64,000 bases of DNA from Bdellovibrio sp. ArHS (GCF_000786105.1 NZ_JTEV01000001.1:62001-126000), one strand, 5' to 3'. Positions 37,765 to 45,075 are shown, counted from the first letter of the stretch. The notes: generated by a model not told the origin, from the letters alone. Program-made: numbers and translations.

Positions 37765-38710
37765 AACTCTGCTTTTTATTTCTTCAATGCTGGTGACGAA
37801 CACCTTGTTTGCCGCAGCTCCCAAGTATCCTGCGATCCGCGACATCTTTGGTCAGGTGTGGTTGACCGGCAAGGATGGCAAAAGAGTCCTCGTGAAAAAC
37901 CGGCAGATTCTTCGTGAAAAAGCGCTGCTTGAAACCTCTTTATCTGGCCGAGTTAAAGTGGAACTTGATGAAAAGCGCAGTTTTGTTTTGTTAGGTTCAG
38001 GAGAAGTCTTACTGCCGGTGATCAGTTGGGAATCGGGCGAGGCTCCGGTTGTTATTCTGAAAAGTGGTGATCTGCATTGGAGCCAGAAGGACAAAGGCTC
38101 TTATAATATAGCCTTGCGTTCGGATCTTTTTGAGTTCCTGGCTGTTCCCGGGGATTATGTTCTTTCGGTCTATCCGCAAAAGGCCTTCACCGGCGTGAAA
38201 GTGTTTGCAGGCAGCATGGAATTTTCGGCCTTGAACGGGGAAGAATCCGTGACCGTAAAAAAGGGGCAGCAGGCCGGATTTCAAGGAGTCATTGAAAACG
38301 GCGAGATTTCTTACGATGTTCTTTTGCAGGGAAAGAAAATCCCTAAAGGTCGTTTGACCGCTGTGACCGCCATCGATGCAGGGGAATTAGATAAGGCCGC
38401 TTCGGAAGAAAAAAAACGCCTGGCCGACCTGGCTCATCTGCGCGCGAAAGAACAAGCCCGTCTGGCGAAAGAAAAGCGCGAGGGAGTGATTTGTTCTCAA
38501 CCCGCAGGTAAATTTAATGAGTGCGTTTGGACGTGCCTCAACAATCCCAAGAAAGAAAAGAAGACCTGCCTTGTGCAAAACCCTGGGACGACCTGCGTGC
38601 GCCGCCGTTGCAACGCCAACGGGGAGTGGGCCGAGGAAACGACTTTAGATGCTGAAAAAGCCAGCATTCTTTGTAAGGCGCAACCCGTCGTAGCCCCTTG
38701 TGATTACTAA
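37739..38710 (+). CDS. Exported FecR-domain protein with a cysteine-rich tail
   Basis: 323 residues from a GTG seven bases behind GGGAG, inside the end of the glycosyltransferase gene; the upstream TTG at 37733 is too close to that site. A signal peptide ends LFA|AAP. A FecR-type beta domain occupies about 35-205. A charged, probably coiled-coil stretch (EEKKRLADLAHLRAKEQARL) lies at about 220-250, and a cysteine-rich C-terminus (nine Cys in the last 70 residues) completes it. No transmembrane sigma-signalling helix is present, so it is not a classical FecR regulator; it may be a periplasmic binding or scaffold protein. Confidence 0.75.
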   Translation: MLRKKLLSKTLLFISSMLVTNTLFAAAPKYPAIRDIFGQVWLTGKDGKRVLVKNRQILREKALLETSLSGRVKVELDEKRSFVLLGSGEVLLPVISWESGEAPVVILKSGDLHWSQKDKGSYNIALRSDLFEFLAVPGDYVLSVYPQKAFTGVKVFAGSMEFSALNGEESVTVKKGQQAGFQGVIENGEISYDVLLQGKKIPKGRLTAVTAIDAGELDKAASEEKKRLADLAHLRAKEQARLAKEKREGVICSQPAGKFNECVWTCLNNPKKEKKTCLVQNPGTTCVRRRCNANGEWAEETTLDAEKASILCKAQPVVAPCDY

Positions 38711-38748
38711 GCTTTTCAAGTTTTCCTAAAGCCCCGCAAATTTCCTGC

Positions 38749-38777
38749 TTGCCATTTCCACCACAAAATCCTATAAA
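38749..38777 (+). promoter_or_regulatory. Sigma-70 type promoter of tRNA-His
   Basis: TTGCCA (38749-38754) and TATAAA (38772-38777) are separated by exactly 17 bases and stand about 14 bases before the tRNA gene. A perfect 10-bp inverted repeat (38758-38767 with 38787-38796) brackets the -10 region. Confidence 0.75.
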
Positions 38778-38791
38778 GGTTCTTCCTTTGT

Positions 38792-38868
38792 GGTGGGTAT
38801 AGCTCAGTTGGTAGAGCATCGGATTGTGATTCCGAGTGTCGCGGGTTCAAGCCCCGTTACTCACCCCA
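38792..38868 (+). tRNA. tRNA-His (anticodon GTG)
   Basis: Full cloverleaf: acceptor pairs 38793-38799 with 38858-38864, D-arm containing AGCTCAGTTGGTAGAGC, anticodon loop TTGTGAT with GTG at 38826-38828, T-arm GCGGG-TTCAAGC-CCCGT, and an encoded CCA. The extra 5' G (38792) opposite discriminator C is diagnostic of histidine tRNA. It marks the left edge of an accessory island and could be an integration site. Confidence 0.97.
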
Positions 38869-38925
38869 ATTTTCTTTCCTAGGAAATTGAATAAGGTCCT
38901 CCAAAAATCATAAGGTTCTCTTCAC

Positions 38926-39105
38926 GGCTCTTGCCCATTAACGGGGGCAGTCGAACTTTTGCTATCCAAGATATAACTTTGCTCGTAATCGGAAATTTTC
39001 AAATTTTCTAAATCCATAAGCTCTTCTGATCAATTCCTCCATTCGGGTATGCATCCCTTCAACAACCGAATTTGTCTTCGCTTTGAATGGGCTAGGTCCA
39101 GGCTT
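38926..39105 (-). pseudogene. Remnant of an ISL3-family transposase (3' end only)
   Basis: The minus strand from 39105 to the TAG at 38962 encodes about 47 residues including NSVVEGMHTR and RRAYGFRKFENFRLR. This is the C-terminal signature of ISL3-type DDE transposases (NG-VEG-N-KIK-IKRRAYGFRNFENFRLR). A TAA precedes it and the rest of the gene is missing. GGCTCTT at 38926-38932, 30 bases beyond the stop, resembles an IS terminal repeat end. The element is decayed and cannot be active. Confidence 0.75.
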
Positions 39106-39164
39106 TTAAGATCCGTCACAACTATATGTAAATACAGGATAATACTATATTTTTATTTAAATTT

Positions 39165-39201
39165 GTCCTATTTTTAATAGTTTAAATATTAAAAATAGGA
39201 C
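39165..39201. promoter_or_regulatory. Perfect 15-bp inverted repeat upstream of abiE, probable AbiEi operator
   Basis: Arms GTCCTATTTTTAATA (39165-39179) and TATTAAAAATAGGAC (39187-39201) with a 7-base spacer, 53 bases before the antitoxin gene. AbiEi antitoxins are known to bind inverted repeats in their own promoter and repress it. An AT-rich GATAAT-like -10 lies just upstream, near 39139. Confidence 0.7.
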
Positions 39202-39254
39202 TAAATCAAACAGCCACTCTTGCCGAAGTTTATTTTGGAGCTATAATTGATATT

Positions 39255-40034
39255 ATGGATATGAAAAATAGAACCAAAATAAATGAACTAATGACAAGCT
39301 GGATCCCCGGCGCTGTCTACTCTGTGAAGTGGCTCAAAGAGAATGGCTACACGTATTCGAACCTACAGATCTACAAAAAGAGCGGATGGGTAAAGGCCAT
39401 AGGGGCGGGGGCCCTCATAAAGAGCGGTGATGAGGTTGGGTGGCCTGGGGCTGTTTGGGCTTTGCAAGAGCAACTAAAGTTCCCGGTTCATGTTGGCGGC
39501 AAAACTGCAATCGAGCAGGCCGGCAGCGCTCAATATCTTACGATGGGCAAGGAAAGAGTTTTTCTTATAGCGGAGCCCAAAACGAAGCTACCAACATGGT
39601 TCAAGAATAAGAAATGGGATGCAGAAATAGTCTACCTACAGTCTTCGCTGTTTGATGAAGGCCTTAAGTCGCTGTCAATTGCAGAGCAAGGTTTAACGTC
39701 CGTAGAGCTTGGCCGCTTAAAGCTCGTTTATTCCTCAAGAGAGAGAGCTATGCTCGAATACTTAGATCAGGTCCCAGAAAGACACTCGTTTACAGAAGCG
39801 CACGAGATAATGGAAAACCTGCTAACGCTAAGGCCAAAGCTTGTTCAAACATTGTTAGCTCACTGCACTTCAGTGAAAGCAAAAAGACTTTTTTTAGCAA
39901 TGGCAGACAGAGTAAATCATCCATGGCTCAAAAAGCTTGATCTATCGAAAGTAGATTTAGGAAGTGGCAGTCGCCAGCTTGTGAGTGGCGGTGAGTTTGA
40001 TAGTAAGTATAAGATCACAATAGGAAATCCCTAA
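39255..40034 (+). CDS. abiEi: AbiEi-family antitoxin / transcriptional repressor
   Basis: 259 residues. The N-terminal winged-helix-like region (about 8-60: VYSVKWLKENGYTYSNLQIYKKSGWVKAIG, broken here by known variable sites) is followed by the AbiEi core and C-terminal domain (SLFDEGLKSL, LGRLKLVYSSRERAMLEYL). In type IV AbiE systems it neutralises the nucleotidyltransferase toxin without binding it and represses the operon. The nearest GGAG is 14 bases from this ATG, so the exact start is uncertain. It lies 11 bases before the toxin gene. Confidence 0.85.
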   Translation: MDMKNRTKINELMTSWIPGAVYSVKWLKENGYTYSNLQIYKKSGWVKAIGAGALIKSGDEVGWPGAVWALQEQLKFPVHVGGKTAIEQAGSAQYLTMGKERVFLIAEPKTKLPTWFKNKKWDAEIVYLQSSLFDEGLKSLSIAEQGLTSVELGRLKLVYSSRERAMLEYLDQVPERHSFTEAHEIMENLLTLRPKLVQTLLAHCTSVKAKRLFLAMADRVNHPWLKKLDLSKVDLGSGSRQLVSGGEFDSKYKITIGNP

Positions 40035-40045
40035 AGGATACTTCG

Positions 40046-40963
40046 ATGAGTAGAGAAAAATATGTAGCCTATGTCGATTTGATGTTGAAAGTGCTTCCTT
40101 ACGTAGCAAAAGAAGAATGCTTCAGTCTAAAAGGTGGCACAGCAATCAATCTTTTTGTCAGAGATATGCCTCGATTGAGCATTGATATTGATTTGGCCTA
40201 TGTCGGCTTGGAGTCAAGAGCGAAGGCTATCGCAAATGCAGAGGCCGCAGTTAAAAGAATCAAGAGTGATATTGAGAAAAGTCTTTCAAGGACAAAAGTT
40301 TTGGCGCCAACAAAATCCGGCCCTGACAACATTGGGAAGTTGCTTGTGGTGAAAGATGGCATTCAGATTAAAATAGAAGCCAATCCAGTAATCAGAGGCA
40401 CTGCATTTGAGAGTGAACGTCGAGATTTGGTTGAGAGCGCTGAAAATCAATTTAAAGTGGCCTTCGATGTTCCGGTGGTCTCCATCCCTGACTTGTACGG
40501 TGGAAAAATTGTCGCAGCCCTTGATCGTCAGCATCCGCGAGATATTTTCGATGTTAAGTTACTTATGGAAAACGAAGGCCTGACTTCAGATATTTTAAAA
40601 GGTTTTTTGGTCTATTTATCCAGCCACAATCGCCCATTGCCTGAAGTTATAAGCCCAACAAAAAGAAATATGAAAGAGGCTTTCTCCAGTGAGTTTGAAG
40701 GTATGACAAATGTCGATTTTTCATATTCTGACTTTGAGAAAGTTCGGGAAGAGTTAATTGCAAATATTCAGGAAAAGTTAAGCAATAACCAAAGGAAGTA
40801 TCTTCTTTCTCTTCAGCGAGGCGAACCTGATTGGAGTCTTTTAGATGTTGCCAATCTCTCAAGCTTGCCTGCCGTGCAGTGGAAACTTGAGAATATCCAA
40901 AAAATGAATCCTGATAGACGAGCTAAGGAATTGAGTGCATTGGAGCAAATTCTTAAACTATAA
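40046..40963 (+). CDS. abiEii: AbiEii/AbiGii-family nucleotidyltransferase toxin
   Basis: 305 residues. DNA polymerase-beta-like NTase core: LKGGTAINLF (near residue 28), RLSIDIDLAYV (near 43; the catalytic Asp pair), and IPDLYGGKIVAALDRQHPRDIFDVKLL near 155-180, all diagnostic of the AbiEii (DUF1814) family. The toxin is thought to transfer nucleotides to tRNA or related targets; in phage-infected cells this causes abortive infection. Shine-Dalgarno AAAGGA. It is followed 30 bases later by an unrecognised gene in the same direction. Confidence 0.93.
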   Translation: MSREKYVAYVDLMLKVLPYVAKEECFSLKGGTAINLFVRDMPRLSIDIDLAYVGLESRAKAIANAEAAVKRIKSDIEKSLSRTKVLAPTKSGPDNIGKLLVVKDGIQIKIEANPVIRGTAFESERRDLVESAENQFKVAFDVPVVSIPDLYGGKIVAALDRQHPRDIFDVKLLMENEGLTSDILKGFLVYLSSHNRPLPEVISPTKRNMKEAFSSEFEGMTNVDFSYSDFEKVREELIANIQEKLSNNQRKYLLSLQRGEPDWSLLDVANLSSLPAVQWKLENIQKMNPDRRAKELSALEQILKL

Positions 40964-40993
40964 AGAGCGCCAACAATATGGAGTCATTTTCGT

Positions 40994-41569
40994 ATGAGTC
41001 ATAATAAAGAAAAATCTAATAGCCTGGGGCGGGGTTTACTAAAGGCTCTAAAAGAAGTTGTCCTATTTGAGAGCGGAAAGGGGAATTTGCGAACGACATC
41101 CGTTGAAAAAACTAAGGCGTTTGTTGATTCTCTTCTGAAGGGCATCGGCTGCAATATGATGGCTGAACCTCCTTTAGATATGTCACCTGAAGAATGCCTT
41201 GTTGAGTTATCGCCATTTCTTTTGCAAGATCCAAAGGCGTTAGTATTGGCGATTGGTGCCGTGACTACACATGCTCAGGCTTTTAATGCTGAGATTCTTT
41301 TGAAGGCAACGAAGTCTCGAAAGTGTGATTTCAATGTTATTGGTGCCCTGATGATAAAAGCTGATGAAGAGCGATTTCGAAAAGTGATTGAGTTTTGTCG
41401 AGACCAGAATTTTGTATCCCCTGCGCCAGCGAAAACGCTAAATCTCGCACTGCAACTCGGGCAAAGCGGTGCTGATCGAGAGTTTCAGTGTTTTGGACTT
41501 CAGATCTCTCAATTCGACCCTGTTGATGAGAAAAAGATCACCAAATCGGAGCTGTTTCGGAGGTTTTAA
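40994..41569 (+). CDS. Unknown third gene of the AbiE operon
   Basis: 191 residues; I do not recognise a family. It starts with a basic, helix-forming stretch (GRGLLKALKEVVLFESGKGNLRTTSVEK) that loosely recalls the N-termini of HTH antitoxins, followed by an all-helical body (about 45-150) without transmembrane or signal sequence. The same orientation and short gap suggest co-transcription with abiEi-abiEii, where it could be a regulator, an additional antitoxin, or an accessory of the defence function. Confidence 0.65.
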   Translation: MSHNKEKSNSLGRGLLKALKEVVLFESGKGNLRTTSVEKTKAFVDSLLKGIGCNMMAEPPLDMSPEECLVELSPFLLQDPKALVLAIGAVTTHAQAFNAEILLKATKSRKCDFNVIGALMIKADEERFRKVIEFCRDQNFVSPAPAKTLNLALQLGQSGADREFQCFGLQISQFDPVDEKKITKSELFRRF

Positions 41570-41945
41570 GAAGTACGGCGACTCGTGTGCTACACCCAAT
41601 GCATTCTAGGATTTTAGCGAAAAGTGCTAAAAAATGAAAACGTAAGATAAAGTTTTATTGGTTACCTAACGATTGCGTCAATGCTTCCGAATTTGTTTTA
41701 GCAAAGCCTGAGTCCGCGCTCCTGTTTTTATACCGCATGCTCCGTTGTGGCCCCTGAATCGCCGCCGTACACAGTCTTCGCTTTGCAGGCTTCACGCCAG
41801 GGCTTGCAGCGCCTGTCATTCGCTCTGCCGCTTGGGCTGAGTCGGGGCGGGGGTCTCTGCCTGCGTTCGCTTTTCCCTTTTCAAGGTTCCTGAGCCTTTG
41901 GTGAAGGAACCTCGAAACAGGGAAAATAACAAAACAGGAGGCAAT
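41570..41945. other. Non-coding stretch rich in secondary structure
   Basis: No gene is seen in 376 bases. A 7-bp inverted repeat (TTTTAGC / GCTAAAA, 41612-41632) follows the AbiE-linked gene. A GC-rich, patchily repetitive stretch (about 41690-41870) differs in composition from the AT-rich genes beside it. The large hairpin at 41871-41926 leads into the small CxxC-protein gene. The composition break suggests a separate mobile-element origin. Confidence 0.4.
41871..41926 (+). repeat. Long imperfect hairpin (20 bp of stem)
   Basis: TTTTCCCT (41871-41878) pairs with AGGGAAAA (41919-41926), TTTC (41879-41882) with GAAA (41914-41917), and AGGTTCCT (41884-41891) with AGGAACCT (41905-41912). One bulged C and one mismatch interrupt 20 pairs, and the loop is 13 bases. 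It ends ten bases before the AGGAGG site of the next gene. Candidate cis-regulatory RNA, protein-binding palindrome or element-transfer site. Confidence 0.75.
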
Positions 41946-42170
41946 ATGAACTCAGAAATGAAACAACAACTTAGAAATTTCGCCCTTAAGCGTACAATTC
42001 CATTCTGCTACTCTTGCTATCAGCAAGCTCCATCTGGTGTCGATAAGTCATGTCATTCGGATGATCTTATGAGATTAGTGCCGGGCCATGGGTGTGAGTA
42101 TGGTCTTGATTGGGTGATCACTGCCATTATTGAGGAGGAAATGTGCTCTTTAAATACGCAGTCTCGTTAA
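41946..42170 (+). CDS. Small CxxC (zinc-ribbon-like) accessory protein
   Basis: 74 residues, with an excellent AGGAGG four bases before the ATG. FCYSCYQ (CxxC) and SCHSDDLMR spaced about 13 residues later could hold one zinc atom. The segment HSDDLMRLVPGHGCEYGLDWVI resembles short proteins carried by integrative elements and plasmids, to the best of my recollection. Those are often longer, so this copy may be truncated after EEEMCSL. Function unknown. It supports a mobile origin for the region. Confidence 0.65.
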   Translation: MNSEMKQQLRNFALKRTIPFCYSCYQQAPSGVDKSCHSDDLMRLVPGHGCEYGLDWVITAIIEEEMCSLNTQSR

Positions 42171-42177
42171 GCTCAGA

Positions 42178-42882
42178 TTAACAAAGTATCTTAAGATATT
42201 TGTGCTGTTTCGCTTTGACAGAGAAGATGTGAATCGTTCTGCCATAAAAGCTTTCAGGAGAGAATGGTCTGGCGTCGACTGACAAATCTAGGGAATCAAA
42301 TACGTCTTCAAGGGTCAGCGCTTGATAACTCTTTCCGCCAAATCCGGCAATATTGAAGTGTAGTGAAAATTCAAGCTTACTTTTAGATCCTTCATGAGGC
42401 TCATATTTAAGTTCTAACTGAGGTGTGCGATTTCTAAATTGCTCGCTTAAGGTATATGATTGTAAAATTACGAGTGGTATGGCCCTTAGACGGTGTACAA
42501 ATGACCAATGAACTCTGAAGCCTCCTCCGAGCATCTGTGCATCTTCATAAAGCGTGACTGCAATCTTAGTATCTTCCTTTATCTTTTTTAGATTCGTGTG
42601 GTGCAGAGTTGTTTCTTGAGCTGAGCTTTTTGGAATAAGTTCTGCGAGATAGAAACGAAGCCAGTAAAGAACAAAGAAAAGAAATAGAAAGATGAATCTA
42701 TTATTGTTAGCAAGTTCTAAGAGCCAATTCTTATTTTCTGCTACGAGTAGGGTGATACCCGCAAGAATAGCTGCTTTCCCCCATTTTTGGGTGCAAAACT
42801 CAATAAACATCAGATGAAGAAATATTTTAAGTTTTTCGACTTCGGCTCTAATTTGACTTGAGGCTTGTATTACATTGAACAT
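42178..42882 (-). CDS. Orphan membrane protein of the island
   Basis: 234 residues, not recognised. Two hydrophobic segments (about 36-48 and 60-80) are followed by a soluble C-terminal domain of about 150 residues with many aromatic and beta-prone stretches. The gene is AT-rich compared with housekeeping neighbours. No Shine-Dalgarno precedes the ATG; a TATTATAAC sequence lies directly in front, so the message may be nearly leaderless. It converges with the small CxxC gene. Its island position makes a defence or element-linked role possible, without direct support. Confidence 0.6.
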   Translation of the reverse strand: MFNVIQASSQIRAEVEKLKIFLHLMFIEFCTQKWGKAAILAGITLLVAENKNWLLELANNNRFIFLFLFFVLYWLRFYLAELIPKSSAQETTLHHTNLKKIKEDTKIAVTLYEDAQMLGGGFRVHWSFVHRLRAIPLVILQSYTLSEQFRNRTPQLELKYEPHEGSKSKLEFSLHFNIAGFGGKSYQALTLEDVFDSLDLSVDARPFSPESFYGRTIHIFSVKAKQHKYLKILC

Positions 42883-43344
42883 GTTATAATAGTAGTATAT
42901 TGAAATTTGTTTGGTCTAATAAAAACAAAGAATCTTATGCAGAGGATATAATTAGAGCTTTTTCGTGAAAGACTGGGCGTCGAAAAGGCGCATTTTTTTT
43001 CAGTCGTAGGGAGGCAGGCCTAACTGATTGAAAATCAGAATGGCGTCGATATTCACCCCATTTTTCCTGTCTTACCCCAAACAACCAAACCAACCAAAAT
43101 CATCACTTCAACCACAAACATCCAACAACATCCCACAGCCCCAGGATTCCCCATCCCCAAGTAGAAAGTTCCCAATCACGTAAAAACACCGTCGCTCTAT
43201 CGCGAAAACGAGCGCTATAACGAGTACTTTCACGCGAAGGCATTGTGTTGCGTTGCTTCTCTAAACTATAGCCTTACCTCGAAATGCTGTTCCCACGTTC
43301 TTATAATATTTTGGAACTACCAAATTAATGAAAAGGAATAATAA
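42883..43344. other. Intergenic region with a G-free tract and a tRNA-end-like repeat
   Basis: No gene is seen. From 43070 to 43137 the plus strand has no G at all. Just before it, 43053-43071 repeats the tRNA-His 3' end and flank with 15 of 19 matches. CTGA-TTGAAAA-TCAG near 43023 looks like an anticodon arm without the rest of a tRNA. The right part holds the promoter of the gene at 43345. Confidence 0.45.
43279..43307 (+). promoter_or_regulatory. Probable promoter of the gene at 43345
   Basis: TCGAAA (43279-43284), a 17-base spacer and a perfect TATAAT (43302-43307), about 38 bases before the start codon. Confidence 0.6.
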
Positions 43345-43797
43345 ATGAAAGCAGTAAAGGCTTTATTAACAATCGCAAGTATTGGACTGATGTCTTTAAA
43401 CTCGTTGGCGGCGTCACCGGTTAAAAAATGTTCTGTCGTTTATTTAAATGGCCCCTTCAAGTTAAGTTTTACACAATATACTTATGCCAATGGGGCGACT
43501 TCAGAATCGACCTTGGTTTCTGAAGTTGCAGGAAATAAAGTTTTATCAGTAGAACTTAGTCCAACAAAAAAATCTTCTTTAAAGATTATCAAAGACAAAC
43601 TTCAAGTTGTTTCTTCCATTTCTGCGTTTAGCGCCACCGGTGGCGTATCTAAAGAGCAAAGCGTAACCATCACTGCGGATCTTAAAAGTTTGCAGGATAT
43701 AAAACCTGGCGTCGCGATGGCAGAAGGATCTATTTCCTCCATCGATATTTCGATGGAAGGTCCTCTGTTAATTTCCAAAGACTGCCTAGTTAAATAG
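43345..43797 (+). CDS. Small exported protein of unknown function
   Basis: 150 residues with a signal peptide ending SLAA|SPV. The mature protein is Ser/Lys-rich and strand-forming, with two cysteines (KKCSVVY near its start, SKDCLVK at its end) that could pair in a disulphide. A clear sigma-70 promoter lies upstream, AAGGA precedes the ATG, and a strong terminator follows, so it is a single-gene transcription unit. Confidence 0.75.
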   Translation: MKAVKALLTIASIGLMSLNSLAASPVKKCSVVYLNGPFKLSFTQYTYANGATSESTLVSEVAGNKVLSVELSPTKKSSLKIIKDKLQVVSSISAFSATGGVSKEQSVTITADLKSLQDIKPGVAMAEGSISSIDISMEGPLLISKDCLVK

Positions 43798-43820
43798 TTG
43801 TTACAAACTATAGTAAAACG

Positions 43821-43856
43821 AAGCCCCGTAATTAAAAATAACTACGGGGTTTTTTC
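43821..43856 (+). terminator. Rho-independent terminator
   Basis: CCCCGTA (43824-43830) pairs with TACGGGG (43843-43849), extended by a G-T wobble and two A-T pairs, and runs into TTTTTTC. Confidence 0.85.
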
Positions 43857-43923
43857 TTAATCATTCGAATCAGCAGCGTTCCAACCTGACCGCCAGAGGA
43901 CCGCCTAAGATCCCTCTGCAATC

Positions 43924-45075
43924 TCACAAATCCCGAACAAACCCATCCAACAGATGATTAAACTTTGCCGGTCTTTCAAAATGAGGCGCATGTCCCGCAT
44001 CTTTGATCACATGGATTTTATTTTTCCACAGTGTTGGCAAAAGTCCGTTCGTTTTTAACGCCTTTAAATAGTCCAAATTGACGAAGGCATCTTCTTCTCC
44101 ATGCAGGACAGCAATCTTGATATCGTCCGCGCTGGTCGCAGGTGAGCCCGCCAGATTCTGAAGAACTTGAATCTCATCAGGGAAGGCGATGGGCCCTTGG
44201 GGAGCAAATCCCAAAACAATAGCACCCAAAGAAGCACGAGCTCGCGCGTCGGCACGATACATTCCATCTTCATAGAAGATCCAAGGAACTTGACCGCTCA
44301 AGCGAGTGCTCTCTTTAAAGAAAGCTCTGACATAAGCCGTACCAACATTCGGCGCTTGATTAATAGGCGCGGGTGCATAAGCGGGCACGGGGTCCAAGAA
44401 GCTTGCACCCAAATCAAAGCCATAAAGAGCCGCAGGGTTCATTTGGAAAGCGAAACCGAAAGAGGGAAGGATTCCCAGCGTGAATGGCAGACCGGGAATG
44501 TTAGGTTCTTTAAAGGGTTGAATGCCCGCAGGGGATTGCGCCCCCGCCGGAGCCGTTCCAAACATCATGATGCCTTTCACATTGGGAAGAAGTCCCAAGC
44601 CTTGTGTCAGAAGCGTTAAATCTCCTCCCAAGCTCCAGCCCACGACGACCTCGGCGTTAACAGCCGCGTCGTTGGCCACCAAACTGATCGCCTCGACAAG
44701 ACCACTTTGGTATTGAGGAAATCCAAGGGGTAAACCTTGAGCATCGACGGGCAAGGGAAGGTGAACAGGCATTTTTCCGGATTGGCCATACCCAGGTAAA
44801 TCCAAAGCAAAAATCTTTCGATGAACACCCAAGGAACCCAAGATCTGCTTCACATAAGATCGACTGGAAGAAGAATTGCCGTGCACCAAAAGAATCGCAG
44901 GACCGTGATGCCCTGAACTCTTGTAAATAGGAATTGTGATACTGGGGGCGCTGGATAGAGCGATGGTTTTAAAAGGGACTAGATCAAAGCTAGCGGAAGA
45001 GCCATGGGCGTAGGCCTCATGACTCAGACCTCCAACAACTAACGCGAACATCGTGCAAAAAATCGAGAGTCTCAT
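43924..45075 (-). CDS. Exported alpha/beta hydrolase
   Basis: 383 residues from the ATG at 45075 (AAAGGAG, 5-base spacer). The signal peptide ends EAYA|HGS. The alpha/beta-hydrolase fold shows LLVHGNSSSS (oxyanion region), the nucleophile elbow GWSLGG, VLHGEEDAFV (acid Asp) and DAGHAPHFE (catalytic His). An insert with many Pro and Ala (about 190-270) forms a lid-like cap. Probably a periplasmic or secreted esterase or lipase; the substrate is not predictable. Confidence 0.87.
   Translation of the reverse strand: MRLSIFCTMFALVVGGLSHEAYAHGSSASFDLVPFKTIALSSAPSITIPIYKSSGHHGPAILLVHGNSSSSRSYVKQILGSLGVHRKIFALDLPGYGQSGKMPVHLPLPVDAQGLPLGFPQYQSGLVEAISLVANDAAVNAEVVVGWSLGGDLTLLTQGLGLLPNVKGIMMFGTAPAGAQSPAGIQPFKEPNIPGLPFTLGILPSFGFAFQMNPAALYGFDLGASFLDPVPAYAPAPINQAPNVGTAYVRAFFKESTRLSGQVPWIFYEDGMYRADARARASLGAIVLGFAPQGPIAFPDEIQVLQNLAGSPATSADDIKIAVLHGEEDAFVNLDYLKALKTNGLLPTLWKNKIHVIKDAGHAPHFERPAKFNHLLDGFVRDL

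Noticed and set aside
41570-41870. Integron attC site in the GC-rich stretch
   Set aside because: A CCTAAC-like core is present near 41646, but no matching GTTAGG partner or integrase gene is found, so an attC structure cannot be drawn.
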